Origin: Molossus alvarezi
Taxonomy: Eukaryota > Chordata > Mammalia > Chiroptera > Molossidae
Direction: 5' to 3'
DNA: 64,000 bases
Assembly (NCBI GenBank): GCA_037176705.1
Contig: CM073908.1
Span: 132,297,430-132,361,429, forward strand
Under the pieces are notes generated by a model. It saw only the letters and a program-made list of their open reading frames with translations. It searched no databases and was not told the origin of the DNA. Position numbers and translations under genes: made by a program. Each line of letters opens with the position of its first letter. Positions within the stretch are counted from its first letter, which is position 1. This document shows, piece by piece, positions 54,194 to 64,000 of this stretch.

Positions 54194-54865
54194 TGTGGAC
54201 CAAAATGTGGCCACATACTGAACCTGACGAGCTCAGGGGAGGCCTGCATGGCAGCCTTACAAACTCAGAGACTGAAAGTAACCATATAGGATGATCTGAA
54301 ATGAGAACTTCCTAACTGAAGGCGGGTCATGGTGGGTAGTCACGTCCAGGGCTGGTATCTTCCCTGACAAAGGTCAAACTTTACCTTAACTGAGCCTGTC
54401 TATTGTCTTTCTGCATCTGTGATAATACACCTTTGGAATGTCAGGGTAATCCCCTCAGGGTACAACCACTGCACCAGAGCACGGATCACAGAACCCCTCA
54501 TTGTTTTCTTGTTCTCCCACATACCACCTCTATGTGCTGTGCATGCTAATTGTTGACTATCCTGTACCCACCAATGTAAAAAAAAATTGTATCTCTCTCC
54601 ATTTTACTTTTTATCCAATCTCAGAGATTTTCCCACTTTGCTTTCTACCTGCCTCCCTAATCTACCACCAATGAATTTCATGGTAACCCTCCTTATGACT
54701 CCTCCCTTGACTTGTAATGTATAAAATAAGGTGCAAAGCTGCCATTCTCTGGAGCATTTTCTCCATCTGTTGAGATTTCGCTCCCGGGCAACTGTCGTCA
54801 GTTTGGCTCAGACAAACTCATAAAAATTCTTGCAGGTATGGATGTTTCTTACGTGGACAGCTTCA
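54194..54865 (+). mobile_element. Probable solo LTR of an endogenous retrovirus
   Basis: GTATAAAATAAGG at 54719 is a TATA box. It is followed by a pyrimidine-rich GCATTTTCTCCATCTG, and GCTCCCGGGCAACTGTCGTC with AGTTTGGCTCAGACAAACTC resembles the R-U5 region of class I endogenous retroviral LTRs. The upstream 500 bp would be U3. No internal viral region is present. Ends are approximate. Confidence 0.55.
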
Positions 54866-54869
54866 TTTG

Positions 54870-57800
54870 GAAATCTGTAACCCAAGACTCACTAAAGTCA
54901 ATAAATGGTGGAAAAAAGGGCATTCTGGCATGAAGACTGTTTATATGTTACCCTGGATTTGTGCTCACATACCACTGAACTTATTGAAGAGACTTAGAAA
55001 TTTGATTGTTTTCTATTTCTGAAATTCTATTCATCTAGAAACCAACCCCAAACAGCTAGAGGCATGGCTCTACATATCACGCGTGCCTCTGTAAAAGGAG
55101 GGCAGGATGGCAACTCAAAGATATATTAAAAAGTACATAATGTAACTTGTCTTAATATACTTTTCTGAGTCTAAAAATATGCCAGACCAAAAGAAACATA
55201 TTTACATAAAAAGCAGACAAGGTCAAATAACAAAGAAAGCCCTTAATTAGTTGTAATCAACTTTAATTTGCATACCGTATATAATTCCTAAATGATTGTT
55301 AATAATAACTTTATATAATGGACTTCCAATTTTCATGAAAATGGCACATTTTGATAAGCAGACACAAAACCCTAGTACTAATAAGGTTTAATTTGCATAC
55401 ATTAGACTGATTATCCAAACAAAAGGATTACAGTATTACTTCTCCATACGTTTATGTCCTTATTATGCACATTTATTAACTTCACAAAAACTAGCTGTTA
55501 GTGACAAACAATAGCCATGGTTGAAAGAGAAATCTAAGGAATGAATAAGGTACATTTTAATGCTAAGGAGCAAAGTTTATACCTCGTAAATGCTGAACTT
55601 AACTGTTTGTTGGCTAAAGGGGCTAGAATTCCACAAAGGATGCTTCATCTTCTGAATAAACCAGGTTGTATTTGTGACCTGAAAAAAAAAAAAAAAAAAA
55701 GCCCTAATATACTTCATTACCTGAATTTTATAATAAATGTACCTCAAGTCAGAAAGCCCCGACACTGTAGTATGCTGAGAATTCATGAACAGCCACAGAA
55801 TTAAGCTTTAAATGTGTAGTTCTAGGGTATGTTAATAAATATATTTCAACACGCTTAGTTTTCAGCCGAGTAAATAATAATATAGGTGGCATTCGTATTG
55901 ATATCGGTTCCTAATGGTATCATTTATACCCTGCAATTAAAGTTTAAGCACTAAATAAAGCATTATTAGGAGATCCGGGTTGGCTTTTCTTATATGTGAA
56001 CACAAATGAAGCTCACGAGTGTTTGGATGGGAGCCAAACAACTTAAAACTTCACCACAAGCTACTTCCGGGGTTTTCCTCCATGCTCTTGCTACTTGGCA
56101 AGATGCAAAAGGAGATTACCTGGAAATGGTTTCCAAAGAAGGCCAGAGGCACTGGAAGCCCCAGGAATGGAACTGAACACCACCGTGGCTAACTCTGACC
56201 CTTCCACGCGCAGTATCAAGGATAAGAGCCACCTGGTAGAAATGTGTACATTTCAACATCCAGCAAGACTTCTGCTAGTGTTGTGCTCAACGTTGTGTGC
56301 TTAAAATAAAAGACAACTTTGCTGAAGGACAAAGACTTTCCATTTTCCCGTGTTTCCCATGAACTGTTGCTCCCCGCTCAGAGTTCCAAAGTGCTGCCAA
56401 GGGCTGGGTTAGGAAGTAGCTGCATTGTAATTGACAATCCTATATCGGACAGGATTCTCCAGCTTTCCCTGTGACCTTGCCAGAGCCTAGAAAAGACCTA
56501 ATTCGATGGATGAGTGCAACGTCCACTTGTCAAATGACTGAACGCTCTACAGACAACGATGTCTCCAAGATGCCCTGCCCCACCTCCCATCCCAGATGTG
56601 GCTTCGCTAATGGATGTTCCCTGTCTTTATTTGATCAAGTGTTCTAGGAGCTGCCCTCAACTGCTACCGGTATCTAAGGTGAAACATCTTTAAACCAAAA
56701 TAAGACTGGAAGGTTAACAGAAAGTTATGCTTGCCGAAGTGAACAAAGGAGTTCCAGTGAATTTTGTTCTTCCCGGTATGAACTTAGAGCCTTTGAGTCT
56801 ATTTCAAATTGGACAAGTAGCGGTAAACAGTTCACCATTTGGTGTAACAACCACCATGCAGGACCCATAACAAGACAACAAAAATTGCTACCACCTTGAA
56901 TAGAGCCATTATTGTGACGCCAAATTAGGGTAGCTAGAAAACATTTCAAAATATCATAATAGCACAAAAATTTATTGTTTTTACCATTCAGTTACTAAAT
57001 TGACATAAAATGGCAATAGTGCCTCTAATCACTACTATTTTACCAACCCCTAAGGTAATTTCTGAATGTGCCCATGATAGATCTATTGACTTCAGGGTCA
57101 CCTATACACAAAAGAACTCAGAACTTTGGTCCTGAAAATAAATACTATACTAGTACAGTTTACCCAAAGACAATATTTAGATGGCAACTTTCTTTTGACA
57201 AACCCAAAGGCTTGTTAATCATCTTGTTATGTCCTCAATTATCTCTTTATGTGGATTTTCAACATGGGGAGACTCTGGCCCAGGCAAGCTGGGGACATGC
57301 TCCTTTTAGCCCAAGGAAGAGCTAGAACTGCATGGATCCCTCCCAGGAAGCTTTTCTTTGTGCTCAACCCTGGCCACTGAGTGGGTGGCTACACTTCTAG
57401 ACCCAGACCCGGCACGAAAACATAATACAATAATGTGAGACAGGAAACGTAGTATCCAAGCGGGAACATAACTTCCATTAGCATTTCCTTTGCTCAAACT
57501 GATAGCGCCCACTCCCAAAGAAATAAATTCACATCCAATTCTCTACCTTTTCTCTGTGCACTGTGGAAGAGAAATAAAGATCTCTTTGTCGATTCAGATG
57601 TGCAGCTTTTCATGGGCTATGCTGCAGCTCAGAGAGCACTTCACATTACACGGAGAACAAAGACCAGCTTGCCTACTTACCTGATTACTGAGAAATGTCC
57701 ATCTTTAGCCATGTCTTCTAATAGTATAGCAGCTGCCACCATGATTCAATCACATTCCAGGAAGACTTCTAACAAAAGTATGAAACCCACCTCAAACTTG

Positions 57801-58460
57801 GGGAGATAAAAACTCACAAAAGAAAAACATATGTAAATTATTGTCCTTTTAATCTCACCTACCAGTTCCTAAATCACTTCGGCCTAAAGGGGCCAGCTAG
57901 ATCTGTCGGCAGGCTCCAAATGAAGCATCTCAAACATTCAAATTCTGTGCATGCCATTGTATCTCATCTACTTGCATGAGAATATAAATGCATTGTACAT
58001 TAGTTTGTCTGAGATATGATGCTGCTGAACCTACCAGCTGTTGTGTGCTAATTCCATTATTTAATATTTCCCCTTCCTCTCAGGGAAGACTCATCCAATC
58101 TTCTTTTCACCCACCACAGTCTTCTCTAAGTGTTAACCAAATTACCTCATTAAGGTTAAGAACACTAGACCAAAGCAAATCCTTCTGATGAATTTCTAAA
58201 TGCCCTTTAGAAACAAGGGCGGGTGCTAGAAATGGTCAATTTAGTGCTTATTGTTTTCTTTAATTTCACTTAGACCAGGATTCCTGTTTGTGAAACGGAG
58301 ATATCCTTAGAGCATACACGTATCTGATGTCACCACATCTTCTCACAAATCAATTTTCTATCCAGTGATATTTTACCTATGCCTGGGGTCATCATGGATC
58401 CCACTGCACCCAGAGCAGTCCTAGGTTTTGCCTGTTGTCCTGTAGAATTAAAAGTGCCCC
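54870..58460. other. 3.6-kb SINE-free block, possible conserved elements
   Basis: There is no SINE or L1 signature in 3.6 kb, which is exceptional here. At 55245-55430 AT-rich sequence contains TTAATTAGTTGTAATCAAC, two copies of TTTAATTTGCATAC (about 55263 and 55388, each with the octamer ATTTGCAT) and GATTGTTAATAATAAC. At 55790-56000 a similar block contains GTTAATAAATA, TTTAAGCACT and CATTATTAGG. Frames of 60-85 codons (55541, 56095, 57068, 57490, 57600, 57988) have no recognisable domains. Regulatory function is inference from composition and repeat exclusion. Confidence 0.4.
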
Positions 58461-58463
58461 CTT

Positions 58464-58552
58464 TGCCCTGGCCGGTTTGGCTCAGCGGTTAGAGTGTTGG
58501 CCCTCGGACCAAAGAGTCGCGGGTTCGATTCCAGTCTAGGGCACGTGTCCTA
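58464..58552 (+). mobile_element. tRNA-head-only SINE fragment
   Basis: GCCCTGGCCGGTTTGGCTCA through GGGCACGTGTCC, then non-SINE sequence. Unlike 53543, no A-rich tail or clear target duplication follows. Confidence 0.8.
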
Positions 58553-58555
58553 GTT

Positions 58556-58945
58556 TGGAAGATAAATTATATAGTCCATTCAAACTGTTTCCCATCATTA
58601 GCATATGTAAGCAAGTATGAGGTAACATAGTTTATGTCTGGGTTGAAGGTCCTTCTCAACTCCTAAAGCAGTAGTTCAACTTCATATTGATATACTATAC
58701 TATGTTGATAATTCATATCGATAGTTCATATTGACACTTCAACATTTTAAAATCACTTTTAGGCACTTCCAATTCTTTTGGATCCACATAAGTCCATATC
58801 ATGTGAGAAGAGATATTGCTATCCTCATTTGCAGCTAAGTCAAAGATCATTGATTTGCCTAAGAACACACAGTCAGGCTTCCTTATTCCTAGGCCATAAC
58901 TGCTTTCTCTATTAAACTGTAATAGAAACCTATAGAACAGTATTG
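58556..58945. other. Unique DNA with possible MIR trace
   Basis: CATTGATTTGCCTAAGAACACACAGTC (58850-58876, partial) resembles a MIR complement; otherwise nothing. Confidence 0.35.
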
Positions 58946-58961
58946 AGATCTGACTCTTTTT

Positions 58962-59212
58962 TTTTTTTTTTTTATCCTCACCCGTGGACATTTTTGCATT
59001 TATCTTGAGATAGAGCAAGAGGGAGAGAGGGAGGAAGAGAGAGAGAGAAACATCGATGTGAGAGAGACACATCGACTGGTTGCCAACCACAGGACCCCAA
59101 CCGGGGCCGGGGACAAACTGCAACCGAGGTACGTGCCCTTAGCGGGAACCGAACCCAGGACTCTCTAGTCCACGGGCCGATGCTCTAACTGCTGAGCCAA
59201 ACCGGCCAGGGC
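58962..59212 (-). mobile_element. VES-type SINE
   Basis: Complete antisense copy; exact duplications AGATCTGACTCTTTTT at 58946 and 59214. Confidence 0.95.
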
Positions 59213-59261
59213 AAGATCTGACTCTTTTTGATACATCATTCAGCCTATTACTCTAAGTTTT

Positions 59262-59442
59262 GGGGGTTTTGTTATTGATTGATTGGTTTAATTTTGTTAC
59301 AGATGTCCCTCCTTTTCCGCCCATTGACACTCTCCTCCCCGATTCCATCCCACCCCCACCTTCACAGTATTGTTGTCTGTGTCCATTGGTTATGCATATA
59401 TGCATATTAGTTCTTTGGTTTATCTCTTCCTGCCCTCCCACC
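59262..59442 (-). mobile_element. L1/HAL1 3' UTR insertion, 180 bp
   Basis: The antisense 3' UTR only (complement of the GATAAACCAAAGAACTAATA and CAATGGACACAGACAACA landmarks). Flanked by about 21-bp duplications that share ATTACTCTAAGTTTT, at 59241 and 59443. Confidence 0.9.
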
Positions 59443-59607
59443 CAGCTTATTACTCTAAGTTTTAACCCAAACTTACTTTCCTAACAAAAGGAAGCCTTGG
59501 AAACAAATCCCATATTTTTCTGGCCTGACAATAGCCCTTCACAGAGTTGAACTTCCTTATCTCTCTGGATCAAATTAAATTGCCCAATATTAAAATAAGA
59601 CGTTTTA

Positions 59608-59873
59608 GCCCTTTGTTGTTCAGTGGTTAGAGTGTCGGCCCAAGGACTGAAGGGTCAGGGGTTTAATTCCCAGTCAAGGGAACGTACCTGGGTTACAGGT
59701 TCAATCCCCCGCCCCCTGGTCAGGGTCATGCAGGAGGCAGCCAATCCATGTGTCTCTCTCATTGATGTTTCTCTCTCTCTCTTCCTCCCTCCCACCCTCC
59801 CTCCCACTGTATCTAAAAATCAATGAAAAATATCCCTGAGTGAGGATTAAGCAAAACAAAACAAAACAAAAAT
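59608..59873 (+). mobile_element. VES-type SINE, first of inverted pair
   Basis: Diverged head (GCCCTTTGTTGTTCAGTGG) and an older body. The left flank AAATAAGACGTTT (59593) matches the AACATAAGACTTTTT that separates it from the next SINE. Confidence 0.9.
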
Positions 59874-59890
59874 TAACATAAGACTTTTTT

Positions 59891-60137
59891 TTTTTTTATC
59901 CTCACCCGAGGACATTTTTTTGGTTTTTGTTCAGATAGAGTGGGAGGGAGAGAGGAAGAGAGAGAGAGAGAGAGAAACATCGATGTGAAAGGGACACATC
60001 AAGTGGTTGCCACCCACACGACCCAACCAGGGCGGGGACAAACCACTACCGAGGTACGTGCCCTTAGTGGGAACCGAACCCAGGTCTCTCTGGACTGCAG
60101 GCCGACGCTCCAACCCCTGAGCCAAACCGGCCAGGAC
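59891..60137 (-). mobile_element. VES-type SINE, second of inverted pair
   Basis: Younger antisense copy bounded by AACATAAGACTTTTT at 59875 and 60138. Confidence 0.94.
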
Positions 60138-60153
60138 AACATAAGACTTTTTA

Positions 60154-61020
60154 AATTATAAAGTCGGTAAGGTTTGGACAGTGGAAGGAAAGGGACTCGT
60201 GACAGTGTTCATAAGGCTTTACATGTGAATTCAGACACGTCTTTTAAGTCTTGAAGCTCTGTCTTCTAAATTAAAGCGAAGTGGATCACAGCACAAACAT
60301 TTTCCAACATGGGCACTTCCTAAGACATTATCTACCTAGTATTTTCTTTACATCTATCCTAGAGGCATTAGGGTCTGGGATACCGCGGAGCACTGAGGAC
60401 TAAATATCCTCTTGCCTTGGCTCTCAGGACACCATGCTCTCTTGGTTAGACCTCTGGCCACTCCACACCCCCCTCTACCAGACTTTTGAATGTGTTCACG
60501 CAACTGGATTCCTAATGGCTTGGTCCTAGATGCTCTTTCCTTCTCAATTGGCAGCAGGCAAGTCCTTCTAATACATCTGTGATTTGGCACAGATGAATGT
60601 TTTTAATTGAGCCAACATTTAAAATCTAAACATTTTGTGGTCAAATCCAGATTCCTGGCTGTAGTTGAAAATCCATGCAATTACCACCTGGCAATTTATG
60701 GCTGGAATACAGTAGACAGTCCCAATCATTGACTCAAAGAAAATAGCACTTGGCCTGCATTCTCATGTTACCTGTCTGGCCCCTATAGGTATTAGAGTTT
60801 GCCATCTCTGTTCCACTACCTATCATAGCTTCAGGGACCATCTCTCTGCATAGTAACAATGTGCATTAGGACATTTTCTGATGGCCAGTTCCACACACCT
60901 GCATGTCCTGAGGTCCAGACCACACACCACATCTCCTCTGTGGTTACCCTTAATTATATATGTCCTCTGTGGTCCAGGGTCATATATCCAGTTGCCTGCT
61001 CAACATCTCCAATTAAATGA
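60154..61020. other. Unique DNA
   Basis: The 78-aa minus frame at 60354-60590 lacks a domain; no repeat recognised with confidence. Confidence 0.35.
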
Positions 61021-61025
61021 TAAAA

Positions 61026-61250
61026 GCACCAGCCAGTGTGGCTCATTGGTTGAGCATTGACCCATGCACCAAGAGGTCACGGGTTTGATTCCTGGTCAGG
61101 GTACATGCCCAGGTTGTGGGCCAAATTCCCAATGTGGGGCACGCAGGAGACGGCCAATCGATGTTCTCTCTCATCAATGTTTCTATCTCTCTCTCCCTCT
61201 CCCTTCCTCACTCTCTAAAATCAATAAAGAAAATCATTAGAAATAAAATA
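61026..61250 (+). mobile_element. Short-form VES-related SINE
   Basis: Head CACCAGCCAGTGTGGCTCAT to CTCTAAAATCAATAAAG, followed by an A-rich tail. Confidence 0.9.
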
Positions 61251-61674
61251 AAATTAAAAAAAACAAGGGCACTTCGTATTCAGCATCTCCAAAACTGCTT
61301 GCTCCCAAATCTGACCACCAGTGTGGTTTATCTCAGGAAAAAAAATAGTATTTCAAGGTAGACATCTGAGAATATCAGACACCTCCTTAGCCTTCAACCT
61401 CTACATTCAGTAATGACCAAGTTCTATTGATTTACCTCCAAAACATCTTTCCAATGTTCCTACCTTCGCTTTATCCACCTTTAACCACACTACCATTAAT
61501 TTCATCTATGCAGCCATACCTTATTGGTCTTCCAAAATGCATACTCGCACCCTTCCTATCCTTTGTCTTAAAATGTTTCAGCAGCTTCCCACTGTTTTGA
61601 AACCTTAATGAGGTCCTCCAAATCCTTTATGAGCTGACCCCCAGCACACCTGTTTGGGAGATGTAGCCCAGATG

Positions 61675-61872
61675 AGTGGTACTCAAAGTGTGGGTAGCAT
61701 CAGTATCACCTGGGAACATGTTAGAAATGCACATCATCAACTCCACCCCAGACCTACTAAATTAGAATGTAATGTGTGCAATGTGTCTGTGTTTTACAAG
61801 TATTCTGGATGACTCTGAAACACACTCAACATCACCAATTGAACTTAAACTCAAGTTTAAGAACCGCTGGTC
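61675..61872 (-). mobile_element. MER5A (hAT-Charlie) nearly complete
   Basis: Starts GTGGTACTCAAAGTGTGG and ends AGTTTAAGAACCGCTGG, the two inverted termini. The interior CATCAGTATCACCTGGGAAC and CACCCCAGACCTACTAAATT matches MER5A in antisense. Confidence 0.85.
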
Positions 61873-62055
61873 TAGATAACAATATAGATAACTCCTGCTC
61901 ATCTCTAATTTCTCTCACTTCATCAAGGAAGTCTTCCCTGACCCCACAATAGGTCAGGTCCCCCTGCTTTTTATTTTCATAGAACCAAGTTCTCCTCCTT
62001 CACAATATATACCCCAAGTACTACCAATTAATTATCTGGGTAGACATCCCTTTCT

Positions 62056-62273
62056 TTTTATTTCATTTTTTTTTTTTTGTAAATCCTCACCTGGGCATAT
62101 TTTTTCCATTGCTTTTTAGAGGGGAAGGGGAGAAGGAAAGATACATCGATGTGAGAGAGACACATGGATTGGTTAAACCTGCAACCCCCGTACATGCTCT
62201 TGACTGGGAATTAAACCCTGGACCCTTAGGTGCACGGCTGATGCTCTAACCACTGAACCACACCAGCCAGGGC
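62056..62273 (-). mobile_element. VES-type SINE with internal deletion
   Basis: Antisense copy missing part of the body (the complement jumps from GGATTGGTT to AAACCTGCAACCCC). Flanks TAGACATCCCTTTC at 62041 and 62274. Confidence 0.92.
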
Positions 62274-62335
62274 TAGACATCCCTTTCATAACACATTGTA
62301 ATCTCTATGACGCTAAAGACCAATTTTGTCTTATT

Positions 62336-62535
62336 TACTTTGATCCACAGTGCATGCAGAAATGGAGGAGGGGGGACGGGGAGACTTTAACACGAATAAG
62401 GAAACATTCTCTCCTCTTCAAAAGCCCTCGAGACTTTTAAAATATCCAACTGGGTGTGCTCTCTGTCTAGGCTGTTGGCAGCCTAAGTCCAAGATCTTAT
62501 TTTAGGTTGAGCGCACAGAAAGTGTAGCTGAAAGG
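62336..62535. other. Transition to GC-rich DNA
   Basis: Unique sequence with a purine-rich stretch (GGAGGAGGGGGGACGGGGAG, 62364). Confidence 0.35.
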
Positions 62536-62539
62536 AGAG

Positions 62540-64000
62540 ATTCGCCAAAGCTGAAGTCACCAACAAAGGCTGGCAGCTGAGATTCGACAGTGTGAACTTG
62601 ACTGCTGCCTGCCAGGGAACAGAGGACCCACGGGGCCATGGGCCAGCCTGCGTGCTGTGCTGGCCCATGCAAGCCCTTTTGGCCATTCTACGGTCGCTGC
62701 ACAGTAGGAACCCGGGGTGGCGCTCCAGGTCCCAGGCCGTAGGTGTACTGTGGCCATGAGGACCTTTGAACCAGCGTCCTTCTCCTGCACTGGTCGCAGC
62801 GACTCTTCGGCCACAAAAAGCCCACCCTCTAGCGTTCCGCCAGTCATCTGGTCCCCCAAACTGCCCGTGTGCTGCAGACCGACATGGGATGCCATTCTGC
62901 CATCTTACAGGGCTGTCGCCGCGGAGCCCAGAGCTCTTTCCACTAACAATGCGTGCGTGTGCGTGTGCCTGTGTGTGTGCCTGTGCATGTGCGTGCGCCT
63001 GTGCATGTGCGTGTGCCTGTGCGTGTGCATATGTGTGTGCCTGTGTGTGTGCGTGCCCGTGCGTGTGCCTGTGCGTGTGCCTATGCGTGTGCCTGTGCGT
63101 GTGCATGTGCCTGTGCGTGTGCCTGTGCGTGTGCCTGTGCGTGTGCCTGTGCGTGTGCCTGTGCAGCCGAAGTAAGAGCTGTCTCTGCCACCGTCCTTAC
63201 CGCTCACTGGTGCATCCAGTTCCCTCCAGCTACCCACTGATCATCACTGGAGGGCGGGACTGGGGCCCCTCTGACCACTGCCCAGCCTGACAATGACAAG
63301 TCCATGGATACTTCAGGAAGCAGCCTGCAGGGGACAGACTTCAAACACCTTCCACCCTCGGCCCTCCAGAATGCTGGGGAAGACAGCTTTTTGGCGATCG
63401 TGTCTCCCGAGCTCTGGTGTTCCAGAGGGCCTTGCTGTCACTAACCTACTCCACGCGTGGGTCCTGCGGGTGGCCTCCCGGCTCCTCTGTGTGCTGGGGA
63501 ACCGAGCGTCATTCCAGCAATTCTTCTGCCCATAGTTGTGCAATTGAAAGACCTTTGGGCCACCACACCCGCTCCACGTGCTATAGAGCCCAGCCCCTTT
63601 GTGCCTTCCCACCCACCGCATTGTAAGGAAGGAGCCCTTTTCAGCTACCATCCTACACGCGCATTGGTGTCCCGAGGGACATTCCTCTCAGAAACCTGGC
63701 TGCCTGCTATGGTTTTGCAGGTCATTTCATGTCCCTGTTTGCCTGTGTGCTGGGGGACAATGGGCCATGTTGCCATTAGCGGGCCCATGTGTTGCTGAAT
63801 GGACAGCCCTTCTGGCTTGTAGGGTTGTCTGGTACCGGGGAACCTAGGGCCCTTGAGGCTGTGAGCCTGCTAGTGGGCTTTTCAGTCAAGTGCTCTTTCA
63901 GCCACCATCCTGCCCATGCACTGGGACCCGGAGGGCCTTCCAGTCCCCATCCGACCTTGCACTGGTGCCATGGGGCTCTTGGGGTCACCAGCCTGTGCAG
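62540..64000. repeat. Degenerate GC-rich tandem repeat, period about 250 bp
   Basis: Two motifs recur at regular offsets. One resembles GCCACCATCCTGCCCATGCA (near 62776, 63187, 63394, 63643 and 63900). The other resembles TGCCTGTGTGCTGGGGAAC and follows it by about 87-96 bp (near 62863, 63483 and 63739, and weakly elsewhere). Further matches link the units: CCCATAGTTGTGCAATTG with CCCATGTGTTGCTGAATG, and AAGGAGCCCTTTTCA with AGTGCTCTTTCA. The array runs off the window. Units are much diverged and were found by eye. Confidence 0.55.
62946..63166. repeat. 12-bp minisatellite
   Basis: About 18 units of GTGTGCCTGTGC with minor variants, lying inside one unit of the longer repeat (between GAGCTCTTTCCACTAAC and GAGCTGTCTCTGCCACC). 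Because 12 is a multiple of 3, it holds several frames open on both strands, which explains the 95-207 codon frames here. Confidence 0.95.

Larger units (their letters stand above)
61380..62335 (+). repeat. L2 LINE 3' half, split twice
   Basis: L2 landmarks in order: AAGTTCTATTGATTTACCTCC (61420), TTTCAGCAGCTTCCCACTGT (61577), GAAGTCTTCCCTGACCCCAC (61928) and GTAATCTCTATGACGCTAAA (62299). MER5A interrupts at 61675 and a SINE at 62056. Confidence 0.75.

Noticed and set aside
47..62273. tRNA genes at A-box/B-box matches
   Set aside because: All matches lie in SINE heads followed by SINE bodies; none folds as a complete mature tRNA with proper ends.
62483..63106. Longest open frame in the window (207 codons, minus strand), and overlapping frames of 95-174 codons
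   Set aside because: A 12-bp minisatellite keeps frames open on both strands at once; the peptide repeats reflect the array, not a protein.
62946..63166. CRISPR-like array
   Set aside because: Units are 12 bp, contiguous, with no unique spacers; this is a minisatellite in a mammalian genome.
1..64000. Operons, ribosome-binding sites, riboswitches, phage or plasmid features
   Set aside because: The repeat content is mammalian; matches to bacterial signals would be meaningless.

Overview
This is nuclear DNA from a placental mammal, almost certainly a bat of the vesper-bat group (Vespertilionidae or a close relative). About 46 copies of a tRNA-derived SINE of the VES type occur on both strands, many with intact flanking target-site duplications (TSDs). 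Around them lie the usual mammalian fossils: L2, MIR, MER5, MER20, MaLR/ERVL-like LTRs and several ages of LINE-1. The species cannot be fixed by eye. No intact multi-exon gene, true tRNA gene, rRNA, CRISPR array or bacterial-style operon is visible, so the window reads as intergenic or deep intronic sequence. Almost all open reading frames are chance frames inside SINEs, LINEs or microsatellites.

Layout. 0-5 kb: antisense L2, a 5'-inverted young L1, and an L1 inserted inside a SINE. 5-16 kb: dense SINEs in otherwise unique DNA with three pairs of local direct repeats and a MIR split by two SINEs. 16-20 kb: old L1 3' ends, one carrying a 79-bp L1 tail insertion, and a 1-kb unique block. 20-26 kb: an L1 nested in a SINE tail and two tandem SINE pairs that share triplicated target sites. 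26-31 kb: a SCAN-domain remnant near 27.3 kb, old L1 and a MER5 end. 31-34 kb: a 5'-truncated L1 and a candidate solo LTR. 34-38 kb: an old L1 interrupted by a SINE and by an ORF1-only LINE that is itself interrupted by a SINE. 38-41.7 kb: LTRs and L2. 42-45.9 kb: a near full-length processed pseudogene of exportin-7 (XPO7). 46-48.2 kb: a second ORF1-only LINE. 48.2-49.6 kb: L1 plus three SINEs in a row. 51.5-58.5 kb: a segment nearly free of SINEs, with AT-rich blocks resembling conserved non-coding elements, a CTCF-like motif and a probable solo LTR. 58.5-62.3 kb: SINEs and L2. 62.5 kb to the end: GC-rich DNA that appears to be a degenerate tandem repeat of about 250 bp containing a 12-bp minisatellite.

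The most interesting material is the pair of half-L1 (HAL1-like) elements at 35.1-37.6 and 46.1-48.2 kb. Both have a GC-rich 5' leader, ORF1 only, and an L1-type 3' UTR, with no ORF2. Both carry the same 1-base deletion in ORF1, and each has gained a different exact 21-bp (one heptad) duplication in the coiled coil. Both also share an antisense reading frame in the leader. The GC-rich tandem repeat at the right edge is the second strongest lead.
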